NCBI GenBank assembly: GCA_033675545.1
Contig: JAWDGP010005302.1
Coordinates: forward strand, 717,501 to 781,500
Direction: 5' to 3'
DNA: 64,000 bases
Source: Elysia crispata
Lineage: Eukaryota; Mollusca; Gastropoda; Plakobranchidae
A program made the translations under genes and the position numbers. The notes beneath the pieces are model-generated. The model was not told the DNA's origin and searched no databases. It was given only the letters and a program-made list of their open reading frames with translations. Positions 14,789 through 26,402 of this stretch are shown piece by piece; position 1 is the first letter of the stretch, and each line of letters starts with the position of its first letter.

Positions 14789-15720
14789 ATGATGTTACAT
14801 TGGTTGAGCAAACGAAGGCTGAACAGACCCCGTTACTGGGTCCATAACTCCACAAACGTCGGAGTGAATGTGGTGAATTGTATCATTTCATTGACCAAAT
14901 TCTTCCAGATGAGAAAAATGAGACCTACTTTTCAACTTTTCAGGGACAAAGTCGGGCCATGTTTGAAAAAGAGAACAAACCGTTTTTTTTTAAAATCAGT
15001 CACCAAGGGCACGTTTTCTCTTCACATTGATATAAACCGCACAATGGACGACTAAATTTTTTTGTTGTTGTTTTTTTTGAACCAGTCAAAAACTTAGCAC
15101 ATTCATGAAACGCACTAAATCAACAAAAAATATATTGCAAATAGAGAAGTTTATTATACAGGTAAAAAAATATACACGAGTTTTGAGATAAAAATATACG
15201 TTATGTTAAGAAAGATTGAATTTATTAATTTAAATAGCAAACCTATTACAAAATGTAATACTTAAGAGGAACTTTAACATCAAACATATTTATACTAATT
15301 TTACTACACATACAAAGAGACCAATAACAGGGATTATCGGACAAGGTCTCACGATTATTTTCCTTTTATTTTTTTTAAATTGACATAAATCATATGCAAT
15401 CAACTTGTTTAATTAATTTAGACACAAAGCAACGCAAACATTTGTAGCGAGTTTTTTACTGCTCTCGGCTAGACCAATCCCTTTGGTATTGTTGCGGATA
15501 GCCACACTTCGATTTCGAGGCGGTGTTGTGGTCACAAGAAATGCGCGTAACTTAGTGTTGCAAAATGGAGGCATAAAGAAGTTGTTTTTAGCTCTATGTG
15601 TTGCAATAAAATCCAGGCCCCAACTTTTTAAGGGATAAACGTCAAAAAGGGGAGGTGAATAGCTAGCGACTCAACTCTGTCGCCCGCAATGTATTTCTTT
15701 TAAATAAATCGGGCGCTCCT
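14789..15720 (+). mobile_element. PIF/Harbinger transposase relic, copy 2
   Basis: The reading KRRLNRPRYWVH, then in a neighbouring frame ECGELYHFIDQILPDEKNET, then VGPCLKKRTNRF, matches the Harbinger N-terminus (RRRRFWV...GEYHHL...VGP.I.K..TN). Near 15660-15700 RLNSVARNVF matches the C-terminal block also seen in copy 1. The nucleotide stretch around that block (14230-14370 and 15595-15705) is recognisably the same sequence in both copies. The middle of the transposase, including the DDE core, is missing or too decayed to read here. Confidence 0.6.
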
Positions 15721-18375
15721 CAAATTCGGGAGGGCAGAAGTAACTAGACTGACCAGCACCAGTGATATAGAAGTTGAAACTGATAACCATGAATGTAGGC
15801 CCAATGGAACTGGACTAAGACATTAGTTTTAAAAAAAATCTGAATAACATCCCTTTCTCCAAATGGAGTACAAATCTTTTAAGTCATGATTTCAGAAAAA
15901 CAAAACAAAACAAAAAAAAACAACTGAAATGCAAATTAACACATACATGCATTAAGAAGCACATCATATATGATTTGTGGAAACGAAAATATGTGCCCAA
16001 GCTTATTGAAGGCATTCTAGCCCTTTGGGTTTGACCATCAAAGTGCTGTTAGAAAGTAATCAATTTTAAGGTCAGCTTTCGCCATTGAAAAAAGCCGCAA
16101 TTTGAGCGAAGCGAAAAGATCAATATCTCTGAAATAAGTATTCTTTTCAAAATCAATTCTACTTTCTAGGGAAAGCTATGCTTTTTACCTGAATCATTTT
16201 GAAAAATCTAAATGCTACAGTATAAAAGTTTAAAAGTTTTAATAGCGACCCAGCAAAACAAAGGGAGATGACTCTCGTTGACAATTGATATTAAGTTTGT
16301 TTTTTTTAATTTTGGGTGTCATAACTGAGGATCTGTACGTTATTATTGTAATGTAACAGTAAGATTCTCGCCAATATATTCATGTATGAATTCTACTGAA
16401 ATTCATGTTGCTGCAAGTACCATATTCCGAAAAAAAAAAAAAAAAAGCATGTCTGTCCACGCAGATAATCATGACTGCCAATTTTATGCAAATATGCAGT
16501 TTTTGTGTATTACATGTATATCATATTAAGGTCACCTAATTTTATGTCCTGCACAGGGTTAGATTTAGCAAGTGTTGAAATTGGAAAAAAAGCGAAGGAT
16601 TCAGCAATTTTCCTTCCAAAGTAAGCTTAGTACTTGGAATATACGGAAGTCACAAGATTGACGGTAAAGAATACCGAGTGAGAGGGCAAACTGTCCCAAT
16701 GACATTGTTTTTACTGAACACTGACAAATATTATTTCTCAATAGCATTTTTTGGATAAAATTTCAAGGTTTTAGCTTACAATATTCTGCTGAAATAGGCC
16801 AAAAAAGAAAAAAAGGAAAGAAAAGAAATGTAGAGCAAATTAAAATTTTGGTAAGAACAAAAAGATATGACTTTATGCAGACATTCTTCCTCTCTTTAAA
16901 AAAATACAACAAAAGAAATTAAAAGTTGCATACAATTATTTTTTCAAGGCTAACAATAACATTAAAATCACAATTTCCTTCCGGTCAAAAAAATATTTGG
17001 CTTCAAATTTTAGAGACAACAAAGTCACGATAGTTCGCCCCCAAAACCTTTATTTTATAAATTGCATTATTCAAAGTGTTTCATGTTTTGTTGTTTTTCC
17101 TTTAGCTTTTTTCTCTCTATTAGTAAATGTAGTTCGAGGTTTAATATTTTCATGAAACAAAGTTTTCCTGCTCAAATATTATTATCCGTTTTACTGAGGT
17201 TGCAAAATCAGCTCTAATTTTCAAGAGACTCGTGTTATGGGACTCAAAGTTGAAGGATGATAAATGCTATTTAAAATTAAAAAGTTGAGCTATCAAAGAA
17301 TCATTGTTGCCATACATTTGATAAATAACACACCTGATTGTGTAGTAAAGGAATTCAATGAAAATATAAAAGGTTATTGAATATGAGGAGGATGATGTAG
17401 AGAGAAAAGATACTAGGACAAAAACTGGAGCACTCAGTCAAATTTTATGATCAACTATTCAAACACATCTTTTAATTCATAACAGAAACCTTGCTACTTT
17501 AAGAGATATGCAGGGATATCAGAGTTGCTTCCAAGTATTTCAAAATAATAAATAAGAAATCTTAAAGTTTAACCTAAATGATGTATTCATAAATCCAAAT
17601 ATTTAGCCTGTTTAAAATAGAGATAGATAGTTTGATTCTGAAATATACCAATCATCTTTCAATAATGTATATCAATAATATTCAATTCAATTCAAATTTC
17701 AATTCAAAGCAATAAATCAACAATACCTGTTTCACATTTGCTCAGATGCAAAATTAATTATAAGTGCCAAAATGTATCACAGTTAGAGAAGTATTTGATA
17801 TTTTTCTGTGCCGTGTAAAAATTAAAATAACACTTGTTCAAAAGTTTAAAATCAAAGTTTAAAGTCACTCGTCATAATATAAAAATCTGGCATATTACCG
17901 TGGTTTATGACAGAATGAAAATAGTTTCAAAATATGCATTATGTAGTCCTACATTGTTGACATTTAAGAAAAAAAACAATACAACTTTAAAAAAAGAAGC
18001 AGATAGGGAGAAAATGAAGTAATGAATGTCAATACATAATGTACTAAATGTTCCGATATATTGCATTTGTAAGGGCATTAAAAGAGCAATTGGTCAACAA
18101 CACATTCTTAAAAAGAGAAGACAAAAGAAAAATATATTTGATTAACTAAGTGAATTAAAAATAAATACCTGAAATCCATGACAGGGCTATTCATTTTCTA
18201 TCTCATAATCACATGATTACAAAACTGTAAAAAAATAATCTTCCTTATTTGGAAAAAAAATAAGGAGGGGTATTAATATAAATTTGCATTGCGACAGGCT
18301 ATTAATAGAAAATAGCAAGAGTTGTCCTATCATTTTCAGGTATTCTTTGGTGTGGAGGTTTCTGTGGAGTATGCT
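15721..18375. other. no feature seen
   Basis: AT-rich intergenic DNA between the Harbinger relics and the 3' end of GGCT. No motif-bearing ORF. Confidence 0.55.
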
Positions 18376-18381
18376 TTTATT
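18376..18381 (-). promoter_or_regulatory. poly(A) signal AATAAA for GGCT
   Basis: On the minus strand AATAAA lies about 250 bases past the GGCT stop codons. It is the nearest canonical hexamer I noticed. Poly(A) use itself is inferred. Confidence 0.4.
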
Positions 18382-18627
18382 TTTATCTATATGCTTCTAA
18401 AAGTTATTTGTAAATAACTTATGATCATTTAGCAAGCCATGCATATGAAATATAATTTTATGTCCATTATACAAAAAGATTAATAGCTGAATTCTAGAAT
18501 TGTGTGCATGTAATAATAACGCTTTATGTCCGATCACATAAATATACAAATTGGACACAAAAAGTGCAAGTTTGTAATTGAATCTGATTAATCTTCCCTG
18601 ATGATATTACATAGTAAGATTTCCTCA

Positions 18628-18714
18628 TCATTGATCATATTCTTGGGTTTCTGTTCCATGCATCTGCTTCAACATTTCCATCACCTTTTTATAAGCAACA
18701 GGTTCTTCTGTCAC
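18628..18714 (-). CDS. GGCT: GGCT exon 6 (last coding exon)
   Basis: The acceptor ATCTAG is followed in phase 0 by 28 codons (VTEEPVAYKKVMEMLKQMHG, then TETQEYDQ) and two consecutive TGA stops. The helical, charged tail is expected for the variable GGCT C-terminus. Confidence 0.85.
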   Translation of the reverse strand: MTEEPVAYKKVMEMLKQMHGTETQEYDQ

Positions 18715-21700
18715 CTAGATGGAGACAGACAAAGGTAAATATCTTTTGTACACATCTAAATGATATTTAGCAGAAAATCAAACAAAACAAAAAAAAAAAA
18801 AAAACAATGCAAGAACTACTTCAAACAAAGTAGGAAGTATTTAGTCTTGAAAACCAGAAAAGGGGATTATATTTCGATCAGAGAAAATTTCCAATATTAA
18901 AAAGAAAGTTTCAAACAGCCATTGTCATCAGGGATGTTCAGATTATACAACAGCCATTGATAAATTTTCTAGTTTCATTATTTCAGTACCAAGCATGGCC
19001 CAATCTCTCAAACTATAAAGAAATAATAATAATAATAATTTTCACATACCCATTTAATCTTTATCTAGAATTTCAGAGATTATAATGTTAGCAAAGAAAT
19101 CATGTTGCTAAAATTAACATCTTTTCAGAAGACTGAATCTTCTTATTGTGGACAAATCAATTATAATCAGGAAAAAAAACAAAAAAAAAATCTTGTTCTG
19201 TGATATTATTTTCAACATTTACTTCTGCAGATGAAATTCTCTGCATCTGACTGATGCTTGTCCCAAATCTCACTTAAAAATGATAAATGTTGCACACTAA
19301 GTTGAATGGATTAGTTCCATAGCACACCAAGTCAAATGGATTAGTTCCCACAGGAAAAATAATAAATTGTCTCCCTTTTTTTAATCTTTTAAGGGATTGG
19401 TGAAAATCTCTACCACATAAAAACCTTAAGCTATGAGTAATATGGCTTGATTACTTGTTAGGTATTTGAAAAACCATATCTTTCTGAGCAGTATATCATG
19501 ACTTTAATAATTCTTTTTTGAAGTGTGAGGAATTTTAAAATTAAAAATTCTTAACATGCCCTCAACAATTGTTGTTTAATAATTTTTTTTGTAATCTAAT
19601 AGCATGAACTACCTGGTTATCTGGTAACCGTTCCACAAAGCGAATATAATCCTCAGGCAACCCATTCTGACGAGCTCCCATCAATATGACTTTCTTATAG
19701 TAAGGGCTGGGAAGTGTATTACCTTTACCTGAGGAAATGTGTAAATACACTACAGTCAAAATAAAATACACTTAATATCTTAAGCACAACAAAATATTTT
19801 CCAAAATCAGTGAGCTCATTCCCATACAGAGAATTAAGAATGAGATTATACTGAATTTATTATATAAAAAATCAAAAACTTATTTGAACTTCTAGATGAT
19901 CTAATTCTTATCAAAGAATCATAGACCATATTGGATCCATGTTCTGTATATGAAAAATGCATTCATAAAAAAAAATAAGATAAAAGTTTAATAAAAACTT
20001 TTTTTATACAGGAACTTCTTTCAGAAAAGCTTGTAGCTCTTAACTTAGGAGTTGATCAACAACCTCTCAGTCCATTCTAAGAGCTTTTCTTCCAAAACTG
20101 TTTTCAGTCATTAAAGCTTTAACAATTATACATAAATGATCTTTTTCTTTATCAAAAATGGATACCAATTCCCCCAATTTTTTAAAAGTATCAATTGTGA
20201 TGTATTCAATTTTTATAAGAAAGTCTTCAAATGAAAGTGAAATGAAAAAGAGAGTATCTCATTATTAAAATAAATTAATGGTCTGAAAAGGAAGAACTCA
20301 TTTACCATGCATTCAAATCCAAAGGGTATTAAAAAAAATTAGTAGAATTGATGTGAAAGGCAGTATATTAGTATCAATCACAAAACCTACAAGACAGAAG
20401 CCACGTTATAGACAAAAAGCGTCAGTGGTCTTATGGATTTATATGTATGCTGTATGTACACTTACTGCATTGAGCAACAACAGAGAAGGTATCTATATGA
20501 AATGACATCACATCTTTTCCAATATAAATTCACTCTTTCAATCATTAAGTACTGATCGTTGTGCTAGACTCCATGCAAATTTTCTATGAATTTTTCATTG
20601 AGTCCAAAGGCATAAGTGTTTTTTTTTCATGTAGACATCAAGTCAGTTTTCAAGCAATAATAAATCAAAAAGAAGATAAAACTTCCAAATTTTAAAATTG
20701 AATAAGTTCACATAACAGTGGGTTTCACTTCCTTTATATATTCAGAAATTAAAACACATTTTCTTTGTAATATGAAAAGAATGATCATACAAGAGAAAAC
20801 ACGTTTGAAGAGACCAAATTCTTATCAAACAAGTTTTACAACATTCATAGAGAAAGCACATGCAGTCTGTAATAAGCATGCTAAAATACAGAGGGGCCAA
20901 TGCCATTTTCTTCTACCTCCAAATAGGTTTCAGAAATGCCTTTAAAACTGGAAATTGGGAATGCAATTTCACAAAGAGTAATGCTACATAGATGGAAGTC
21001 AAGATCTCTACTTAAAGTTGTTGTTAGCGTATAAAGCGATAACGTCTGCATGAATTGCACATTGGTCTGAAATTTGAAGTAAAAAAGGGAAAAAATAAAA
21101 TGCACACATCAGAAAACATTTACGCCAAAGTTTTTTTAGTCCTGCTCATATCCTCAAAACACTTCTGATTGTTGAATGAAAGTCACCATTTTTAATAAAC
21201 TCTTTGTGAAATCACATTCCATTTTTATACAACTCTGCATGCAGAACCACCAGGCCTAGCCTTGAAAAGGGTAAGGCAAGACATGTAATCTAAATCTAAA
21301 AAAATGCAGGCATGAAAAGCTTAAAAATCGAGACCTTATGAGAGTTCCATATAGCAGTTTCTATAAACTGAAATATTTATCAGAAACAGCAAATATTAAA
21401 GGAAAAGAAAAGGTATTAAAAGTCATCTAAAGAGAGAGGAGGGAAAGGTTCTAAAAAATAAACAATAAAATAAAATTTACACCTATCAGGTATTTAAATT
21501 CCTTTTAAGACATCACTAATGTCATTTTCCATTCACTCAGTATTCAGCTTTGAAGAGAAAATAACAATATTATTAGTGTAAACTGTCTTTCTAAATTTAG
21601 CAGATTTGATAAGATTCTTTACTCTCAAAAAATTCAAAACTAACGGTCTACAAAAAGTCAATAAAATAGCCCATCTAAGCAATGTTTTACATTTTTTTCC

Positions 21701-24700
21701 AGTGTAACTACTCTATCAAAATTCCAAAACTTAGGTATTCTTCTAATTTTCACACTATGAAATAAAGGGTAAGGAGGGACATTAGGATAGCAATAAGACA
21801 ACTATCTGCTCAGTTGCATTATTACTTTCATAAGAGGGATGTAGGGGTAAAAAACTGGCTAGTTCTATGTTTTTTTTGTCTTGCTTACGCACAACAAAAG
21901 AGATCATCACATAAAAAAGGTTGAAGCTGGATGGGAATACATGCACTGGGAACAGACAGCAGAAATGCCAGTTATTGGGAAATCAACTCATTTAAAGAAA
22001 TAAAGTGTGGCGTCAAACACATGTGTGTGTTTTTTCCACACCTTTTCTCTTGCTACTGTGAAATAATTAAGCAACCCTTGAAGGATACCCAGGAATTTAA
22101 GTAGAGGGGCAGAACCTCAACAACTTAAGATACACTGATGACACTGTATTAATTCAAACAATGGAAAGACTAGGAATAATTATTACACACTATTGATGAA
22201 GGAAGAACTGGTGGAACCTGGGGTTTAAAAATAACCCTGAACTTTTCCTACATTGAGTAATCAACCTTCCAAAGTAAGCATCCACCTAATGGATACTCAT
22301 GCAAGTTCAACCAGGCTTCTGCTGTATACTTAGTAGCTGTTACAAAAATTTTTTCTTTAAAAATGGATATCCAGTAGAGCCAAAGACGGTTCCATCCCTA
22401 AAGAAATAAAGGTTGGAATTGAACAGCCAAAAAAACCCCAGAAATAATGGTCATCAACTGAAACAATGAGTGTCCGCAGATTTGCTTCTTCATCAACCAG
22501 AAAAATCAAAAAAAAGAGATCAATTCAAATAACTGAGTTCTACTACTTTAATACAAAGCAATGGATGAGACAACACAGAAATTGCATCAAGAATAACGCA
22601 AACGAAATTGGATTTCCATAGAATGGAATCAGTAATAACAAATAAATACATCTCCAACTACACAAGAAAACAGCTCTGTTGAACCCATTCTTATGTATGG
22701 ATGTGAGGCCTGGACAATATCAAAACAGTTATAAAAGAAACTAGAAATAATAGAGATGTGGTTCCTACATAGAATGCTACAAATCTCATCGACTGCAAAA
22801 AATAAAACAAAACAGTGTAACGAGAAGTTAACATGACAACATCATTCATAAATAGAATATGTCAACCCTTGGCAACCTTTTTTGGCCATGTGATGAGAAG
22901 AGAGAAACTGAAGCATCTTGTGGCAACTGAAATGATTGAAGGAAAATGCAGCAAGGAAAAACAGCCGGGTGATTGATATGTGTAGAAAGTCATAATAGCT
23001 AACAGTAAGGAGCAGGGCACATGATTGATGCACTTCAGATAAAACATTGTCTGATCTGTCATAAAGATTGACCCTGTCACAGTCAGGATAAAACTATTCA
23101 AGGCCAAATCTATTTAAATGGATATTTGAGTTATAACCTCCCTACTCAGATTGCATACCAACAACTTTACATCTTTTCCACCGCAGGCCTTAAATACATT
23201 CAAGACAATTTAACTTGGAGCAATTCAGTTTAACTGCTTGTCAGAAATTGTTACTAGCACTCCTTAATTATCATAGCCCATTTTACAGTCAGGCGGAGTG
23301 ACTAAGATGTAGGTGCATTGCTCTCTCTGGGCAATCATATATCATGTCCGCAGAATTTACAATTTTCATCCAGGACTCATAGTCTTGCACATTTTTCAGC
23401 ATTTAACGTGAGAATTTCCAAGAAACAAGATGCTGATAAAATAATTTACAAGGTACTCGTTTTTATACTCATCTCTCCCACAGATTTTACATGCCATGCG
23501 GAACAGTCATAATTTAAACCCTAGTACTGTAACCGAGTGCAATACTCAGAAAAAAAATTTTAGTAAAATAAATCTAGTATAAATCTACATTTTAAGCAAA
23601 ATGGCTACCGGTACGCTATAAGTGTACCTTTTATGTAAAAACACAATGTTTTGGCATTGTTTCAACAACATTGAGAACACTTACATATTAGAAAGTATTT
23701 GTTTTTTATGTGTTCTCGACATTGACTGAGCTGGTAGTGTTAACAACTAAACAACTTAAAGCAGGCTTGTTAGATATACATGTATTAAACTATAAGCCTA
23801 AAAAGTTTTGTATATCAGTACTCATACCTTTAAACATCTGGTAGGTGCGACATTGTACCACCTCTGCTGATGTCTGCTCTGTGATCTCAGGCTGACTCTG
23901 TGATATAACCTCTACATCCACTTGAAGGGCATTGTAGACGCTTTCTTGTCTTTTCCAAAGAATGAAAGAAGATAGTTAAATACACGTTTAATCCCTTGAC
24001 TGCACATGTTTCTCCCAATTTCCTGCCCCAGGTTGCTAAGGATTTTTCTAATATGTGCATCGGCATATAAGTATAATTATCATGAATAATAGAGTCCAAA
24101 ATAAATAAAAGTAATGCCCAGTTCAAGTTTTACTCAAGACAAAGGTTTGAACCTTGCCTGGGCACTGAAATTGGACATAAAAAGTTGCAGCATCCCCGAA
24201 ACAAATAGGATTATGATGTATCTAGAACATCTATTGTGCACCGGGCCTCTGCATTTGAGGGCGAACCTAGTATGTATACAGTGCAGCAAAGGGTTAAGAT
24301 AGTTTTTATTTTATTTATCATCTGTAAAGTAAAGGCAAAGTTTGTAATTTTACCATTGGGATCAACAATGGTTTTCTAGTTTCTGCATTCTGTTTGCTAC
24401 ATCAAAGCCCTCTATGATAGTTTCAATCCATCATTATTTGTTTCTCATGTGTTTTAAAAAAAAAAAAAAACAAGCCAAGCCTGCTTACAGTGCTAGCCAA
24501 AGCCTATACAGATTTTTTTGATAAATAAATTACAGAGAAAAAACCCTCATTTGCAGCCCTGCCCTCTTAATATGACTGCCTATGACTTTTGGCCAAAGCA
24601 AAACTTAACCACAATTTTTTTTAATAAAATGCCAAGTGATAGCTTTTAATCCATGTACTGTCTGAAAGCCCCTATATCTTGAAACTTACATCTGACATCA

Positions 24701-26340
24701 CAGGAGCAGTCAAATAAGAAACTTTTCAATTAATGGTATTTACCTGTCTAGGCTTTCCAGATCTGAGTTATGAATATCCCAAATGACACCATAAACATGA
24801 CTAGGCGAGTTCACTTTATGAATAGTTGCTCCACCTCCAAACCATCTGTCTGTGCTTACACCTTCCGGCGAATCAAATGCAATGGTATAACCCTACACAG
24901 ATTAAAAGAGACATTGCAATGATGATAAAATGTCTGATAAAGACATATTTTGAATTTTAAATACCAATATTAAAAAGATTAAGATATCAGTTGCTCCATA
25001 ATCAAATTCACAAAGAGGTGAGCAATATCATGGACATCAAAAGCATGCATTCTTTCTGAAAGAATGAGGAAAAAGTCGAGTGACACACTCCAAATTCTGA
25101 CTTTTTTTTTTTTTACAATGCAACTATAAAGTCTAAAAAGCTTTTCAGTTTTAAGAATTATAAAATCTATCTGTAGTGTGGGTTTATAAAACATTTGAAG
25201 ATGTTCAAAATTTTTTCAAACAAAGTATAATTGCGGTATTTAAAAAAAGTGATAGAGGTTGCCAAAAGAACTTATAGATCCACAACTGACCTTTTTTATT
25301 AAGTCTTTCTAGATACAGCTTTACTTGACACTATTCACTATTTTATCAAACAAATACCTTCTTGAATGCATTGAATCATACAGTGACAAAAATATCCTGC
25401 TTCTTTACAGAAAGACAACAAGGAATTTTTTTTAGAAAGACACACAGAACTGTGCAGTCTAAAATTAATACATGCAAACATTTTGTTTACTATATTATGA
25501 AAAAAAACCTGATCAAATACAAATCCAGTTCATTCCTTTACAGTGCCCTCCACTTAATTTGACATCTCATAAGTCGACATACCTCTTAAATCGACATAAC
25601 TAAAAAGTCCCATATAGATTCCTTTTATAACTACTAATAAATTTTCCCGCAAATCGACATTTTGGTCCACCAATTTCTCCTAATTGGCCGGAATTTCCAA
25701 TGTTCAGTGTCTAAATTATCCAAATTGTCATTTAATTTTTAGCGTAGCCTCATGGGTTAGATCTAAAGACCTGTAGTATGTAGAGTAGTACACTTAAGAC
25801 AGGGGTTTGTGTGAGAAGAAATGGGAGGGGTGTCGTATGCGCAGGGAAGACCATAGACAGGCAAGCAGCTTTTTGTGTGTGCATGAGAGAGAGAGAGATT
25901 TGGGATTAGGAAAGGGGAGGGGTTTGCTATGGTTCTAGATCTAGTTATTGGATGGGTTTTATTAATATATTAGTATTAAAAGTGAGGCTGAACTGAGTCC
26001 TCTTCCCGTCCCTTCATTGTAGTGCTATAAACAGACCAAAAAAGTCATTATTGAGACTTCAAAATTTATAAATTTTAATATTATCTCCTAATCCGACTTT
26101 CTCTTAATTCAATGCAAATATGTTTGTCCCTATAATGTCAATTTATCAGGGGTGCACTGTACTTGAGAACGGTCCTTCAAAAAAAAAAATAAATAATGAT
26201 AATATCAGATATCTACTTACGTTAAGTTTACCTATTCCATAGAATTTTGCTGAAGGGTTGTTGATGAGAATGCGTTCTCTGAGTAAATTACTGCCATAGG
26301 CAAAATATTTAAATGTATCTTTGACAGCTTGATGGGCCAT
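18628..26340 (-). CDS. GGCT: gamma-glutamylcyclotransferase (GGCT), five coding exons
   Basis: GGCT releases 5-oxoproline and a free amino acid from gamma-glutamyl dipeptides in the cytosolic glutathione cycle. Coding exons on the minus strand are 26340-26221, 24892-24744, 23949-23828, 19728-19613 and 18714-18628. They join in phases 0, 2, 1, 0 to 594 bases, 197 aa plus stop; human GGCT has 188. Residues 12-19 read YFAYGSNL, the substrate-binding loop. NNPSAKF and GGGATIHKV follow. SLDRQES carries the glutamate matching catalytic Glu98 of human GGCT, and PSPYYKKVILMGARQNGLP matches the family's C-terminal block. All introns have GT/AG ends. The start ATG was chosen because the reading frame upstream crosses into a probable 5' UTR exon that has an in-frame TAG. 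No breaks are seen, so the gene looks functional. The 4.1-kb intron 19729-23827 holds a LINE relic and the 24893-26220 intron holds a Tigger-like MITE. Confidence 0.93.
19292..19351. repeat. 30-bp tandem duplication
   Basis: Two 30-bp units (GCACACTAAGTTGAATGGAT at the start of unit 1) differ at a few bases. They lie in the last GGCT intron. Confidence 0.8.
19613..19728 (-). CDS. GGCT: GGCT exon 5
   Basis: 116 bases from the acceptor TTTCCTCAG to the donor CAG|GTAGTT. It encodes KGNTLPSPYYKKVILMGARQ followed by NGLPEDYIRFVERLPDNQ, the best-conserved C-terminal segment of the family. Confidence 0.93.
22090..23010 (+). mobile_element. LINE (non-LTR retrotransposon) remnant
   Basis: A decayed end of a reverse-transcriptase ORF lies inside the large GGCT intron, opposite in strand to the host gene. 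LNNLRYTDDTVLIQ (about 22115-22160) is the RT catalytic YxDD box. ILMYGCEAWTISKQL, then LEIIEMWFLHRMLQIS (about 22690-22790) and FFGHVMRREKLKHL (about 22880-22925) are the usual blocks downstream of RT in many LINE ORFs. Numerous stops and frame changes show age. The clade (RTE/CR1-like) is uncertain, and the 5' part is missing (5' truncation is usual for LINEs). Confidence 0.75.
23828..23949 (-). CDS. GGCT: GGCT exon 4 (catalytic glutamate)
   Basis: The acceptor after GGAAAAG is set by phase: AG from exon 3 plus A gives Arg, then QESVYNALQVDVEV. The E of QES is the position of catalytic Glu98 in human GGCT. It ends CRTYQMFKG across the junction, matching human CRSYLMTN. Donor G|GTATGAG. Confidence 0.9.
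24744..24892 (-). CDS. GGCT: GGCT exon 3
   Basis: 149 bases between the acceptor GTGTAG and the donor GACAG|GTAAAT. It starts in phase 0 and ends in phase 2. It encodes the WFGGGATI strand and VYGVIWDIHNSDLESLD, aligning with the human WHGGIATI and WGVVWKMNKSNLNSLD regions. Confidence 0.92.
25541..26159 (+). mobile_element. pogo/Tigger-like MITE
   Basis: 619 bp between TA dinucleotides (25539-25540 and 26160-26161). The ends are imperfect inverted repeats starting CAGTGCCCTCCACTT on the left and, reverse-complemented, CAGTGCACCCCTGAT on the right, both running to TTGACAT. Inside the left end AAATCGACAT and AAAAAGTCCC repeat patterns typical of Tigger ends. No transposase reading was seen. 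It lies in the GGCT intron between coding exons 2 and 3 and contains a short AG run and a TCTAGATCTAG motif. Confidence 0.72.
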
Positions 26341-26402
26341 ATTCCCTGAACTAGCAGACTGATTTATGGAAAAAATGCTGCCACAAGGTTTCTCAAAGTC
26401 AG
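26221..26402 (-). CDS. GGCT: GGCT exon 2 (first coding exon)
   Basis: The acceptor TTATTTCAG precedes 26402 and the donor is AAC|GTAAGTAG. The exon carries about 60 bases upstream of ATG (26340-26338), then MAHQAVKDTFKYFAYGSN, the conserved nucleotide-loop-like YGSN motif of the gamma-glutamylcyclotransferase fold. The pre-ATG part is open in the same frame, so a longer N-terminus cannot be excluded from this exon alone. Confidence 0.9.

Noticed and set aside
24140-24290. B-box-like GGTTCAAACC and AGGTTCGCCC on the minus strand
   Set aside because: No paired A box, cloverleaf or duplicated flanks; probably chance within the GGCT intron.
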